Part shown: positions 34,808 to 45,240 of the stretch, in pieces | Layout: each line of letters opens with the position of its first letter | Position numbering within the stretch: position 1 is the first letter of the stretch | Assembly (NCBI GenBank): GCA_022447585.1 | Contig: JAKVAR010000001.1 | Span: 1 to 64,000 of the forward strand | Direction: 5' to 3' | Origin: Crocinitomicaceae bacterium | GTDB lineage: Bacteria > Bacteroidota > Bacteroidia > Flavobacteriales_D > Crocinitomicaceae | DNA length: 64,000 nt | Notes under the pieces: model-generated | What the model saw: only the letters and a program-made list of their open reading frames with translations | Databases searched by the model: none | Told to the model about the DNA's origin: nothing | Translations under genes and position numbers: made by a program

Positions 34808-37240
34808 ATGAAATACTTTTTTTGCATCTCCTTTTATTTATTAGCAGCTTACGCTTATGCACAGAATAATTCAATTTATCAGGAACCTCCAAAGGAGATA
34901 TTGGAACTAGTGGATGTTCAAAGAGCACCTAGTGTACTCTTGGATGAGAACAAAGAAAATATGATATTACTTTACAGGAATTCATATAAATCTATCGAAG
35001 AATTATCCAAAGAAGAACTGCGTTTAGGAGGGTTACGAATTGATTCGCAAACAAATATTGGAAGTAGAGTCACTTATTTCAATAATATTAAAATAAAGAG
35101 ACTCAATAAAAAAAATGCTGATATCATTCAGGTGAATGGATTACCCAAAAATGCTAAACTTACCAATTTTAGTTGGTCACCTAGTCAAAGTAAAATTGCC
35201 TTAACTAACACTAGTTCAGACGGCGTAGAGGTTTGGGTACTCGATATTAACTCGGCTTCTGTATCAAAAATTACAGAAGCTAACTTAAATGCGAATATTG
35301 GTGATGTTATTAATTGGTTTGAAGATGAAAAGTCTTTGTTGGTCAAAATGGTTTCAAAAAATAGGAAGCCACTCATTAACACCAAAACTGCGGTACCAAT
35401 AGGGCCGACTATTTCTGTTAATGATGGAAAAAAGGCTCAAAACAGAACATATCAAGATTTGCTTAAAAACAAAAATGACGAGTATAATTTTGAACAACTA
35501 GCATTATCCGAATTATACAAAATATCACTGGATGGTTCAAAAGAGATATGGCTAGATGAAGACCTTTATACTAACATAGATTTTTCGCCCGACGGTAATT
35601 ATGTCCTTGTTGTGACTATCGAAAAACCGTTTTCGTATTTAGTCCCGTATAGACGCTTCCCTTCTAAAACAACTATTTACTCGAAAGAAGGAAAGAAAAT
35701 TGAAACATTAATTGAAGTCCCCCTTATCGAAGATCTCCCAAAAGGTTTTATGGCAGTAAGAGCAGGTAAGCGAAATTTCGGCTGGCGAAATGATAAACCC
35801 TCTACTTTAATTTATGCAACGGCTTTAGATGGAGGTGATCCAGAAAATAAAGTAGAATATCGTGATGAAATATTTCAACTCGAAGCCCCATTTAATTCAA
35901 ATGGAAAAAGCATACTAAAAACCATTAATCGATTTAGTTATATAGAATGGGGTAATAATAATATTGCCATAGCACATGATTATTGGTGGAATACAAGGAA
36001 TACAAAATCTTATATATTTAACCCATCAGATTCTTCACAACCTGCCATTTTAATTTCAGATAGGAATTATCAAGACAGATATAGTGACCCTGGAAGTTTT
36101 GTAACGGAAAGAAATGCGATGGGCAACCGAGTATTGACCATTTATGAAGGGTCAGTATTTTCAATTGGTGAAGGGTTTACAGAAAATGGTCAATTTCCAT
36201 TTATTGATCAGCTAAACCTGAAAACACAAAAAAAGAATAGAATTTACCAATCTGAATGCAAGGGTAAGGTAGAAGACATTAGAAATTATGACCCAAAAAA
36301 AAATGAATTATTAACAAGAATTGAATCGCCTAAAGAATATCCAAATTACTATTTCAGGAATGTTAAAAATGATAAACTTGACCAGATCACTCATTTTGAA
36401 AACCCGTTTAAAAGTATTCAAAACGTACACAAGGAGGTTATTAAATATAAACGTGAAGACGGTTTAGAACTTTCCGCTACTTTATACCTGCCAATGGGAT
36501 ATGATAAAGAGAAAAAGGAAAAAATGCCAATGATTTTATGGGCTTATCCTACAGAGTTTAAAGATAAAGCTAGTGCTGGGCAAAGCACAAAAAATCCAAA
36601 CGAATTTACTTACCCATACTATGGTTCTATGATTTATTGGGTTACTCGAGGTTATGTCGTATTAGATGACGCTTCGTTTCCAATTGTGGGAGAAGGAGAT
36701 GAAGAACCCAATGACTCTTTTAGAGCACAACTTGTTGCAAACGCAAAAGCTGCGATTGATGCTGTAGATGAATTAGGATACATTGACAGAGAAAGAGTTG
36801 CTGTTGGGGGACATAGTTATGGTGCTTTTATGGTTGCAAATCTTCTTTCACACTCTAATTTATTTGCTGCTGGAATAGCAAGAAGTGGCGCATACAATAG
36901 AACATTAACGCCTTTCGGATTTCAAAGTGAACAAAGAAGTTATTGGGAAGCTCCAGAAGTCTATTACACGATGTCTCCGTTTATGCACGCCGAAAAAATG
37001 AATCAACCATTATTGCTTGTTCATGGAGAAGCTGACAACAATTCTGGTACATACCCGATGCAAAGCGAGCGATATTTTAATGCACTTAAAGGTTTAGGAG
37101 CTACCGTACGGTTAGTAATTTTACCAAAAGAAAGTCATGGCTATCGTTCTAAAGAAAGTATTTTTCATTTATTATGGGAGCAAGATCAATGGCTTGAAAA
37201 ACATGTGAAAAATAAAAAATCTATTGATAACAATAAATAA
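34808..37240 (+). CDS. Exported S9 family prolyl-oligopeptidase-type peptidase (S9D glutamyl endopeptidase-like)
   Basis: An 810-residue enzyme with a signal peptide (1-19, ending A-Y-A-Q). The N-terminal half is a beta-propeller (for example F-S-P-D-G-N-Y-V-L-V); the C-terminal part is the alpha/beta-hydrolase: nucleophile G-G-H-S670-Y-G-A-F, Asp in H-G-E-A-D, and His777 in E-S-H-G-Y. The D-D-A-S-F-P-I-V-G-E-G-D-E-E-P-N-D motif is typical of S9D (chloroplast glutamyl endopeptidase-like) members. It probably degrades peptides in the periplasm. The gene is monocistronic. Confidence 0.92.
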   Translation: MKYFFCISFYLLAAYAYAQNNSIYQEPPKEILELVDVQRAPSVLLDENKENMILLYRNSYKSIEELSKEELRLGGLRIDSQTNIGSRVTYFNNIKIKRLNKKNADIIQVNGLPKNAKLTNFSWSPSQSKIALTNTSSDGVEVWVLDINSASVSKITEANLNANIGDVINWFEDEKSLLVKMVSKNRKPLINTKTAVPIGPTISVNDGKKAQNRTYQDLLKNKNDEYNFEQLALSELYKISLDGSKEIWLDEDLYTNIDFSPDGNYVLVVTIEKPFSYLVPYRRFPSKTTIYSKEGKKIETLIEVPLIEDLPKGFMAVRAGKRNFGWRNDKPSTLIYATALDGGDPENKVEYRDEIFQLEAPFNSNGKSILKTINRFSYIEWGNNNIAIAHDYWWNTRNTKSYIFNPSDSSQPAILISDRNYQDRYSDPGSFVTERNAMGNRVLTIYEGSVFSIGEGFTENGQFPFIDQLNLKTQKKNRIYQSECKGKVEDIRNYDPKKNELLTRIESPKEYPNYYFRNVKNDKLDQITHFENPFKSIQNVHKEVIKYKREDGLELSATLYLPMGYDKEKKEKMPMILWAYPTEFKDKASAGQSTKNPNEFTYPYYGSMIYWVTRGYVVLDDASFPIVGEGDEEPNDSFRAQLVANAKAAIDAVDELGYIDRERVAVGGHSYGAFMVANLLSHSNLFAAGIARSGAYNRTLTPFGFQSEQRSYWEAPEVYYTMSPFMHAEKMNQPLLLVHGEADNNSGTYPMQSERYFNALKGLGATVRLVILPKESHGYRSKESIFHLLWEQDQWLEKHVKNKKSIDNNK

Positions 37241-37383
37241 ATACGATTGGAAGTCAATTATCCCAGAATAAAATCTACTCCAATGAGGAGGCGATAAGGC
37301 TAAAAAAGTACTGATTTGAAAAGAAGGTGTTTTGTTAATTATCAATTATCTGGAAACGAATCTAAATTTTTAAATAAAAAAAC

Positions 37384-37726
37384 TCAAATTGTCAAGAGTA
37401 TGATATTGGGTCAGAGAGCTTACGAATACTAAATGATTTTGGTGAGCCGCCCAATATAGACACTCTGACTAGATTAAGATTCAATACCCATCGTAATGAC
37501 ATATTCAATGATGATATATTCGAGTCATTTTATTTAAATGGAAAGGGGGCAAAATTGGGAAAGCTCTATATCCAGCAGATATCCAGAAATTTTCTACGAT
37601 GAATGTTTCAAGACAACTCTTGAGTTAGATTCGAATCTAGCCGCTTTTGACAATATAGAGCTTTATTTAGGACAGTATTCGGATAATTTGGATGGCATAA
37701 ATTGGAACATTGAAAACCAAGAGTAA
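37384..37726 (+). pseudogene. Decayed gene of unknown family
   Basis: One frame reads N-C-Q-E-Y-D-I-G-S-E-S-L-R-I-L-N-D-F-G-E then P-P-N-I-D-T-L-T-R-L, and after a frameshift near 37550 S-S-R-Y-P-E-I-F-Y-D-E-C-F-K-T-T-L-E-L-D and D-N-I-E-L-Y-L-G-Q-Y-S-D-N-L-D-G to a stop. Codon use is gene-like on both sides of the shift. The start is missing. The 37241-37972 gap has no other gene. Confidence 0.5.
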
Positions 37727-37972
37727 CGAGTAGATTTTAAAAAAAATAAAACTAAACGCACATTGGGAATTACGATATATCTGAAACAATCTAAGTTTCA
37801 TTTATTTAGTGAGTATTCAATTGAGAAGGTTAACTTTAGCATAGATTCTAGAAGTAGTTTGATACTTTTATATAAAAATTAGAGATACTTGTCGCAATGT
37901 CTAAAATCTATGCACACTCTAAACAAATTGGTTTCTGTGTATTTTAGTTGTTAAATTAAGCACATAAAAAAA

Positions 37973-39439
37973 ATGAAGTACACCCAATTAATTTTAGTTT
38001 TCGCAATCCTATGTTTCGGGTGTAGTGTTACAAAAAATCATAGTAAAGAAAAATGTCAATCCGATTTTGACACAGAGTTTATAGACTACCTTTTTAAAGA
38101 TTATAATGGCAATAAGCCAGGCGCGAGTATTATCATAATCAAAAATGGAAACATTGAGCTTGTAAAAAGTTATGGTTATGCAGATTTAGAAAATAATATA
38201 AAGGCAACACCACAAACGAATTATCGAATTGCATCTGTAACAAAACAATTTACAGCAATGGCAATAATGCTTTTAGAGAATCAAGGAAAGCTTACATACC
38301 AAACAAATTTAACTGAAATTTTCCCAGAATTTCCTGCGTATGGTAAAGACATTACTATTGAGCAACTTTTAACGCATAGGTCGGGTCTCGTAAAATACAA
38401 TCGTTTTCTGAAAGAAGGACAAACAAATCAGATGCTTGACAATGATGTTTATGAAGGTCTTTTAACCACCGACAGCACTTATTTTAAGCCAAACACAGAA
38501 TATGCTTATTGTAATACAAGCTATGCCGTGATGGCTCAAATAGTAGAAAAATTATCCGGCATTTCCTTTTCAGATTTTATGCAAAAAGAAATATTTGCCC
38601 CATTAGAAATGAATAATTCCACTGTTTTTGAAATAGAAAATGAGATAAAGAACAGAGCCTATGGTTATCTTGTTAAGGATACTTTAATAACTCTGAAAGA
38701 CCAAAGTTTGTATAGTGCAATTCAAGGTGATGGAGGTATATATTCTTCTGTTATGGATTATTACAAATGGGACCAAGCGCTATATGCTAGCAAACTGTTA
38801 CCATTAAACAAATTAGATGTCGCTTTTTACAATTATGATGAAAACGGAAAATCTAATAAACAAGGATATGGATATGGTTGGATAGTTGATTATTATAAGG
38901 GCATTAAAATATTGCAACATGGAGGATCTTCAACTGGGTTTGGAAGCCATGTAATTAGGATACCAAGCGAGAAAATTTCTGTTGTCATTTTTACAAATAG
39001 AAGTAAAAAAGGACCTGAATTAGCCAATAGAGCTAACGCTTTAATCAGTCACTATACAAATGGAAAGTTCCCAATGCCTTTTCAAATTTTATTAGAAAAA
39101 GAAATTGATCAAAACGGAATAGAAAATGGCATTGAACTATATGATCAAATTAAAACGGATACCATGAATTATTCAATATCCAAAGAAGCACTGTTTTATT
39201 TTGGCATTGGTTTTATTAACACAAATAGAAATTCTGAAGCATTGAGACTTTTTTCATGTTTAGAAATTGATTACCCAAACTATTTTGGCGGATATTACGG
39301 TAGCGCTGTAATTTATGAAAAAGAAAAAAACATTGAAAAAGCAATTGAGTATTGCAATAAAACAATAAAATATTGCACTGACAATCAAAATTGGGCTTCA
39401 GAACATTCAAGGAAAATACTAAAAGAACTAACAAAATAA
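37973..39439 (+). CDS. Serine hydrolase lipoprotein (class C beta-lactamase fold) with C-terminal helical repeats
   Basis: The 488-residue protein has a lipoprotein-type leader (Cys17 after C-F-G). The beta-lactamase-like domain has S88-V-T-K91 (SxxK), Y-C-N-T-S near 171-175 (YxN) and H-G-G near 315-317. The C-terminal 120 residues are TPR-like helices (Y-Y-G-S-A-V-I-Y-E-K-E-K-N-I-E-K-A-I-E-Y-C), a common addition in Bacteroidota. It is one of three serine hydrolases of this fold in the window; the substrate is probably a peptide or ester rather than a drug. Confidence 0.88.
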   Translation: MKYTQLILVFAILCFGCSVTKNHSKEKCQSDFDTEFIDYLFKDYNGNKPGASIIIIKNGNIELVKSYGYADLENNIKATPQTNYRIASVTKQFTAMAIMLLENQGKLTYQTNLTEIFPEFPAYGKDITIEQLLTHRSGLVKYNRFLKEGQTNQMLDNDVYEGLLTTDSTYFKPNTEYAYCNTSYAVMAQIVEKLSGISFSDFMQKEIFAPLEMNNSTVFEIENEIKNRAYGYLVKDTLITLKDQSLYSAIQGDGGIYSSVMDYYKWDQALYASKLLPLNKLDVAFYNYDENGKSNKQGYGYGWIVDYYKGIKILQHGGSSTGFGSHVIRIPSEKISVVIFTNRSKKGPELANRANALISHYTNGKFPMPFQILLEKEIDQNGIENGIELYDQIKTDTMNYSISKEALFYFGIGFINTNRNSEALRLFSCLEIDYPNYFGGYYGSAVIYEKEKNIEKAIEYCNKTIKYCTDNQNWASEHSRKILKELTK

Positions 39440-39635
39440 ATACTTACCAAGGTTGAGAACGGAAAATAGAATTAAAACAATGTATTCTCCTCTATGCAGT
39501 GAAGGTAACGCATTGACTGAAGAACAAATTACAGCTTTGTTGGAAAAAACTCCCTCGCCATGTTCTTGTTTTCAAATTATCATAAGTTTTATAGAAATGC
39601 GGCAGCATTATATATGCAACAGAACGTTATCTCCA

Positions 39636-40091
39636 ATGAATAATATTATCTCTATATTATTGGCTCTAATAGGTCCTTTGACACTTTTGTCATGCTCATC
39701 AAGTAAGAATGAATCAAACTTGAATTCAAATGAAATTAAATTCATCCAAAAGCTAGTAGATCTAAACAAAAATGAAACTATAGAATTATTTGAATCAAAT
39801 GGCGGACTTAAAGGACTTGAACAATCTGGGAATCTTATAACACCTAATCGAATAGTAAGTTATTGGATTGAAGAAGATCAAAAAGATATTAAATCGGCAC
39901 TTTTCATGAATGAAATTGACTCTATCACCTTGACAGATTTAACAAGTAACCCTACTTACAGTTCTTACTTAACAATATTTAAAACAGACGGAAGTAATTT
40001 CAACGTTTATGTAGATGCGGATATTACTAGAACTTATAATTTTTATCACAGTGCACATAATAACTGGTTGAAATATCGCATGAATAAATGA
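39636..40091 (+). CDS. Small lipoprotein of unknown function
   Basis: A 151-residue protein. ATG 39636 starts a clear lipoprotein leader (L-T-L-L-S-C-S-S-S). Behind it are N-E-I-K-F-I-Q-K-L-V and mixed alpha/beta text without a known family. Reading on upstream in the same frame is open from 39453 but encodes an unlikely N-terminus (M-Y-S-P-L-C-S-E-G-N-A-L...), perhaps a fragment of an older gene fused by chance. Confidence 0.65.
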   Translation: MNNIISILLALIGPLTLLSCSSSKNESNLNSNEIKFIQKLVDLNKNETIELFESNGGLKGLEQSGNLITPNRIVSYWIEEDQKDIKSALFMNEIDSITLTDLTSNPTYSSYLTIFKTDGSNFNVYVDADITRTYNFYHSAHNNWLKYRMNK

Positions 40092-40392
40092 TTTGGATAT
40101 CATATGCTGCAAGCAATAATGATTAATGATTCCAAATAACTAATCTTATCCAAAAACTCTTTCTTAGTAAAAGATTGGCAAAGCTGATACTGCAGATTAA
40201 CCCAAACCGTTATTGAACAGTTTAGCAAAAAAGTTAGTCGTAATATATGGTGACAGAAATCAAAACAATAGAGTTTACACCTCTAATCTAAAGTCAAGTA
40301 TATCAGATAAACCAAGGCACTTATCCTATTACCCAAAACAATAGCTAAACGCAAAAAAACAGTCATACTCTCTCAAGGGCAAGGATGGTTGA
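40092..40392. other. Intergenic, nothing recognised
   Basis: About 300 bp between convergent genes. No gene, clear terminator or family repeat seen. Confidence 0.5.
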
Positions 40393-42747
40393 TCACTTAG
40401 ATATAGGCATAAACAACCCTAAGCCAAGATAAAAATGTACTTTTTTGCTTCCTGTACCTCCTAAACCAGTTAAATCTATATTAATCGGCCCGATAATGGA
40501 ATTATAGGAAAAAGTAGTCCCGATAGAAAAGAGGTAGCTTGCCTCGGTTGGATTCTCCTCAGACCACTTGTGTTTTGCAAAAAAAGCACTTTTGATATAA
40601 TCATCAAAATAGCTACGACCAGCTGAAAGATAATCAGCATGTGGTATAACATAAAATTTCGGAAATGGACTAACCTGAATACTTGTACCTAAATGCATGA
40701 ATTGAAAAGCATTTACCTGATTTCTATTTAAACCATAAAAAGAAAAGAAATACCTCTTAAAGTTTGGTAAATCTCCACCAAAGTGATACTCAAACCCTAC
40801 AGTTTTATCGTAATTTGAAGAAGAATCTCGATTATCGCCAAACGTAAAGCCAAATTCTGGATTGATAGTCCAGGTTACTTTTGGATGAATTGAAAACCTT
40901 TTCTCATACTGAAATAAAATTCGTGTATAATTGCCGACGGTAATGTCCTGATAACTGATAAGGGTTGGATCCTCTATCCCTTCTGGATTCAATGTGACAT
41001 AATCGGTTTTATTCCATAAGGTTCTCGCTAGTCTTATATTCATTCTACTTCCTTTAGTCGGAAAAAATACCTCGTTAAGGTTATTTTGAGAATAATGAAG
41101 ATACAGCTCGGCACTTCGCATATCAAATCTCTCTATATTCTGTGCATTAAGATCCAACTCGGGATCTACTTTTGGGGTCATACGATGATTATACAAATCT
41201 GCACCAATTCCAACATAACTCTCTAGCGGTTTTATATTCTTGTTTATCTCATTAGACAAAATCGAATACCTCAAAGAGAACTCATCATTCAACTCGATAC
41301 CAAAAACATCGAATTTTTGAGTGGCCCAATTTTGAAATATTTCATTTCGCATCCACAAAGATTTGTTCTTTCCAAATTGTTTTTGATATTGAACCCTGTA
41401 GCTCGGCTCATTGGATATATCACCAGTAACCAAAATACGCGACGACTTCCCGATTACATTTCTACCAGTATAGTTTGCTAAAACACCAACCCCAACATCA
41501 TTGTCGAAATGAAGAGCAAATTTCAATTGATGCGGTGAATTTTCAGTTGCAGTTACCCGCATTCCAACGAGCCCCTCTTCTAAAATTGGAGTGGCATCTA
41601 CTTGAGAAAATAGATTTGTCCCCATCGCACGCTCTACAGCACCCTCTAATTCATCAAGGGTATAAACTGTATTTGTTTTTACATTCATTCGTGCCTTTAC
41701 TAACTCCAAATTATCCTCGCTAATTCCACTATATACTATAGTATCCAAAATAATTCTATTCGAGAAAGAAGGCAGCTCAACGTTTTTTTGTTTGTATGGC
41801 TCCAATGTTTTCGCGAGTTCCACGAGTTTATCCAGCTTAGCAGCGGTAGCAATCTTTCCTTGCTGATAAATTTCTGGAGTCTTTTTAAAGTCTCCAGTCG
41901 AATACGTAAGATGCGTATAGTGATCGAATAAAATATCACACATCGCCTGACTTTCTGCATTTTTATTGTTACTCACTATCATGGTCGACTGGATTAAAAC
42001 ACTAGTTATTTCGTCTAACTTCTCTTTAGGTTTCATCCCTCCTATTACGTCACTTCCAATAATGATATCCGCACCCCAAGCCTTTGCAATATCGACAGGA
42101 AAGTTATTTACAATTCCTCCATCAACAAGTAAAACATCCTTATATTCTACTGGTTGAAAAATACTAGGCATAGACATACTTGCACGCATAGCCAAAGCCA
42201 AACTACCATCTTTCAACACAAACTCTTCACCATTAACGATATCAGTTGTAACTGCACGATAAGCAATGGGTAAATCATCAAAATCCCTTATTGAATATGC
42301 AGGGTAGGTAAGCTTGGCAAAAAACTCCCTCAAGTATTGATCATTGATAATAGCAGAATTAATTTGAGGCTTTCTATTCTTAACATCTAAAGTCAACAAA
42401 TAACGATCGAACTCCCCCTTTTCCTCTACTCCTACATCTTTTAAGCGTGTTTTACCTCCCAGTAACTTATCCCAATCTATTTCGAGGGCAATATCAGCTA
42501 TAGTATCCCCAGAATAGCCCATAGCATAAAATCCACCAACCAAACTCCCCATACTAGTCCCAACGATTAAATCTGGAACAATTCCTAGAGAATCTAAAGT
42601 CTGGAGAAGAGGTATATGCGCAACTCCTTTCGCTCCTCCTCCACTCAAAACTACAGCAATTTTTGGCTTATTTTCTTCTTGAGCTTGGATATCAACACAG
42701 GAGAATACCGATAAAACAACAAGAAATTTTGTGAAAAAATTTTTCAT
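40393..42747 (-). CDS. Patatin-like phospholipase with POTRA and outer-membrane barrel (PlpD/type Vd-like)
   Basis: This 784-residue protein has a signal peptide (1-23), a patatin domain (about 28-320) with oxyanion G-G-G-A-K-G at 36-41, nucleophile G-T-S65-M-G and catalytic D209-G-G, then a POTRA-like segment (about 330-410) and a C-terminal beta-barrel (about 415-784) with alternating aromatic strands and a terminal G-L-F-M-P-I-S-K. Such proteins act as outer-membrane phospholipase A or esterase, similar in plan to type Vd autotransporters. The gene is complete, with no partner in an operon. Confidence 0.92.
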   Translation of the reverse strand: MKNFFTKFLVVLSVFSCVDIQAQEENKPKIAVVLSGGGAKGVAHIPLLQTLDSLGIVPDLIVGTSMGSLVGGFYAMGYSGDTIADIALEIDWDKLLGGKTRLKDVGVEEKGEFDRYLLTLDVKNRKPQINSAIINDQYLREFFAKLTYPAYSIRDFDDLPIAYRAVTTDIVNGEEFVLKDGSLALAMRASMSMPSIFQPVEYKDVLLVDGGIVNNFPVDIAKAWGADIIIGSDVIGGMKPKEKLDEITSVLIQSTMIVSNNKNAESQAMCDILFDHYTHLTYSTGDFKKTPEIYQQGKIATAAKLDKLVELAKTLEPYKQKNVELPSFSNRIILDTIVYSGISEDNLELVKARMNVKTNTVYTLDELEGAVERAMGTNLFSQVDATPILEEGLVGMRVTATENSPHQLKFALHFDNDVGVGVLANYTGRNVIGKSSRILVTGDISNEPSYRVQYQKQFGKNKSLWMRNEIFQNWATQKFDVFGIELNDEFSLRYSILSNEINKNIKPLESYVGIGADLYNHRMTPKVDPELDLNAQNIERFDMRSAELYLHYSQNNLNEVFFPTKGSRMNIRLARTLWNKTDYVTLNPEGIEDPTLISYQDITVGNYTRILFQYEKRFSIHPKVTWTINPEFGFTFGDNRDSSSNYDKTVGFEYHFGGDLPNFKRYFFSFYGLNRNQVNAFQFMHLGTSIQVSPFPKFYVIPHADYLSAGRSYFDDYIKSAFFAKHKWSEENPTEASYLFSIGTTFSYNSIIGPINIDLTGLGGTGSKKVHFYLGLGLFMPISK

Positions 42748-43019
42748 AATAAAGAAGTTCTTTCAAACAATAGAAATTTTAAAATGTCACATTTTCTGTG
42801 AAATTATTTAATCTCTCAGATATGAACGCGCAAAGTTAATGAAGATTTACAAAAGTAGAAATGCATAAGGGAACAATAATGCACTTATAAAAACTATACA
42901 AATCATAGACCTGGGCTTACAAAACGATCAATAACTTTAGAATACGAGATATTTAAATAAAATCAAGAATTATTCCCCTTGCATATGGTGATCAGATTAT
43001 TGATCAGTTAAATTGCACT

Positions 43020-43185
43020 ATTAGCTATAATCATAGCCAAATTATGTTGCTAACATACCTAGGCCCAAATCGGATTAATTCTTCGAAATATTTAATCCTT
43101 ATAATATTTCTATTTATTTTAAACAAAATATTGATCAAAAGCAACACTGTTGACTAGACCCGACAGTTATATGTCATTAAAAAAT
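43020..43185 (+). repeat. Dispersed intergenic repeat, family 1, copy F
   Basis: 'cggattaattcttcgaaatatttaatcc', then 'tttctatttattttaaacaaaatattgatcaaaagcaacactgttg', ending 'cgacagttatatgtcatt' 18 nt upstream of the next gene. The middle part matches copy G near 47520. Confidence 0.7.
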
Positions 43186-43202
43186 TGAATTATTAGGCGT
43201 TT

Positions 43203-43781
43203 ATGGAAAACACTTTAGTAGAAATGATGTCAAACTTTATTGACCTTACAGATGATGAAAAACAAGGCATTTTAGAAGCTTTTCCTATTAAAAAAATTTC
43301 AAAAGAATCATTTCTATTGAAAGAGGGACAAATCTCTAAAGATGCCTTTATTGTGATAAAAGGCTGTATAAGAAAATATTACCTGCAAGAAGGTGAGGAA
43401 ATAACTTCTGAGTTTTATACTGAATTTCAATCTGCTTCAAATGTTGAAAGTATGGTAAATCAGAAACCGTCAAAATATTACCTCATCTGTTCTGAAGATA
43501 CTACTGTGGCAATTATGAATTCAGAAAAAGAAAATGCCTTGTATAAAAAGTTTCCACGTTTTGCAGAAGTATGTCGAGTAGAAATGGAAAAAATGCTTGG
43601 AGCAAGCCATGAGCAATTTTTAGCTTTTAAAAATTCAACCCCAAAAGAGCGATACTTAAATTTATTAAAGGAAAGACCAAACTTGATAAATAGAGTTCCA
43701 CAATACCAATTAGCCAGTTATATTGGAGTAAAACCAGAAACGCTTAGCCGAATACGCAAAAAAATTTCCATTATTGATTAA
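43203..43781 (+). CDS. Crp/Fnr-family regulator
   Basis: This 192-residue regulator has an N-terminal cyclic-nucleotide-binding-like beta-roll (about 20-120; G-C-I-R-K-Y-Y near 59-65) and a C-terminal winged HTH (Y-Q-L-A-S-Y-I-G-V-K-P-E-T-L-S-R-I-R-K-K, about 165-186). Small Crp-like proteins of Bacteroidota often control a neighbouring gene. Here the outer-membrane protein gene is convergent, sharing 4 nt of 3' end. It is similar in the HTH to the broken regulator at 52957. Confidence 0.9.
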   Translation: MENTLVEMMSNFIDLTDDEKQGILEAFPIKKISKESFLLKEGQISKDAFIVIKGCIRKYYLQEGEEITSEFYTEFQSASNVESMVNQKPSKYYLICSEDTTVAIMNSEKENALYKKFPRFAEVCRVEMEKMLGASHEQFLAFKNSTPKERYLNLLKERPNLINRVPQYQLASYIGVKPETLSRIRKKISIID

Positions 43782-44404
43782 AATTTAAACCCGAAATTTA
43801 AACTTGGCTCAAATATATATTTCGGAGCATCCTTTTCAATTTCCGCAAATTCAATTGGATAATTGGTGTCAACGGGCCAATATTTTAGAGCAAGTGCAGG
43901 TTCCAAATACCAGCGTTTCTTAAAGAATTCAAAACGATATCCTGCTACCAGTTGAAGATAAAGCTGAAAACCTTTTTGGATTTTATGATTATTAATGTCG
44001 TGATACTGCTTTACAAAAGGTGTTGCTTGTACAGTTGTAAATAATCCTTTCCAATAAAACCTTTGATAACCAAATCCAACTCCCCAAGCTCTAACATATC
44101 CGGGGTAAAATTCTTCTGATTTCCCATAGGTTCCCAGAGGCTCAGAATATTTCCACGTATTAAACTCTGCAAATATTCTATCTTTCTTAGTTAATCGATA
44201 TCCATAAGTTAATAAATAGTAATCGGGAGAATCGGAAAGAAAATTGCCTAACATAAAAAAAGATGCTCCAACAGAATGTCTGTGTATAACATTACTATTT
44301 TCTGTTTTGTCTGATATACTTTCTGTGAATGAGGCATCTTGACCAAATGAAGATAATGTAGCGACGAGGATAAAAATTACTGATGTTTTTAATTTTAAAT
44401 TCAT
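43778..44404 (-). CDS. Outer-membrane beta-barrel protein
   Basis: A 208-residue protein with a signal peptide (1-22), many alternating beta strands rich in Y/F/W (Y-Y-L-L-T-Y-G-Y-R-L, W-G-V-G-F-G-Y-Q-R-F-Y-W, Y-L-Q-L-V-A-G-Y-R-F-E-F-F) and a terminal N-F-G-F-K-F, ending in Phe as expected for an outer-membrane barrel. It probably inserts an 8-stranded barrel in the outer membrane. The ATG at 44404 starts the signal peptide. It is a likely partner or target of the adjacent Crp-like regulator. Confidence 0.75.
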   Translation of the reverse strand: MNLKLKTSVIFILVATLSSFGQDASFTESISDKTENSNVIHRHSVGASFFMLGNFLSDSPDYYLLTYGYRLTKKDRIFAEFNTWKYSEPLGTYGKSEEFYPGYVRAWGVGFGYQRFYWKGLFTTVQATPFVKQYHDINNHKIQKGFQLYLQLVAGYRFEFFKKRWYLEPALALKYWPVDTNYPIEFAEIEKDAPKYIFEPSLNFGFKF

Positions 44405-44448
44405 AGTTATATATTTTTGATCCAAATTTAAATGCGCATTCTTTCTTA

Positions 44449-45030
44449 TTCATTGACTATAATCAAGAAATGAAAAATGAATAAAAACGTATTCTATGCT
44501 AAACGTAAGATTCTTTGAAAATAATGATAGAAGGTTAGACATTATTACTCCTTCAAGCGCTGTCATGGAAAAAGCAAAGGAAGCAGTCTTAAAAAAAATT
44601 AGACGAATACAGTGAACGGATATCAACTGAACCTGAGAATTATAAAACTCTTTGTTGAAAAAGGATTTTTTTACGATCAAATAGAAAGTTTGCAGAGGCA
44701 ATTGAAATATTAAAGATATCCCGAACTGCCCTATTTGTTTTGAACCCGTGATTAGAAAAGAGTTAACACCTTGTATGGACTCTGTGTCGCATAGCTTCTG
44801 AATTAAAACTCTACAAAGCAGATGAATATAAAGAATGGAAAGTTATTTATGGTCAACGATTGACTCTATGTGATTTTTGAAAAGTTGATTTTCACTCATA
44901 TCAGATAGATTCTTTTACGGGTTCAAAATCCAAATGAAAACTGATTTTGAGGATTTTAGTTTTAAAAAAAACATTAAAGATAAAAGATTAAGAACGGGGC
45001 TATTTTGTCACAATTGCAATATGACTCTTT
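44449..45030 (+). pseudogene. Decayed coding region with RING-like C-P-I-C fragment
   Basis: The stretch contains protein-like pieces in changing frames: N-V-R-F-F-E-N-N-D-R-R-L-D-I-I-T-P then E-K-A-K-E-A-V-L-K-K-I, and later I-P-N-C-P-I-C-F-E-P-V-I-R-K-E-L-T-P-C-M. Frequent stops interrupt all frames. The C-P-I-C-F-E-P-V...T-P-C pattern is that of a zinc finger (RING/U-box style), but it may be chance. Between 45031 and 45240 nothing is recognised. Confidence 0.3.
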
Positions 45031-45240
45031 AAAATTTGTGTACGTTTGTAGAGATAATAACACAGAATAAATTGTAAACATAGAACATGTCCGACAATCA
45101 ATTCGAATTAATTAATCGGACTAAAACAAGTTTTCCTAACTTTGATAAAAAAACTGGTTAAATTATTACCATACCACAATGCAGCCGCGCCGCTAGCATG
45201 AATCAAAAAGATTAAGTTAGAGCAGTAAACACAAAACAAT

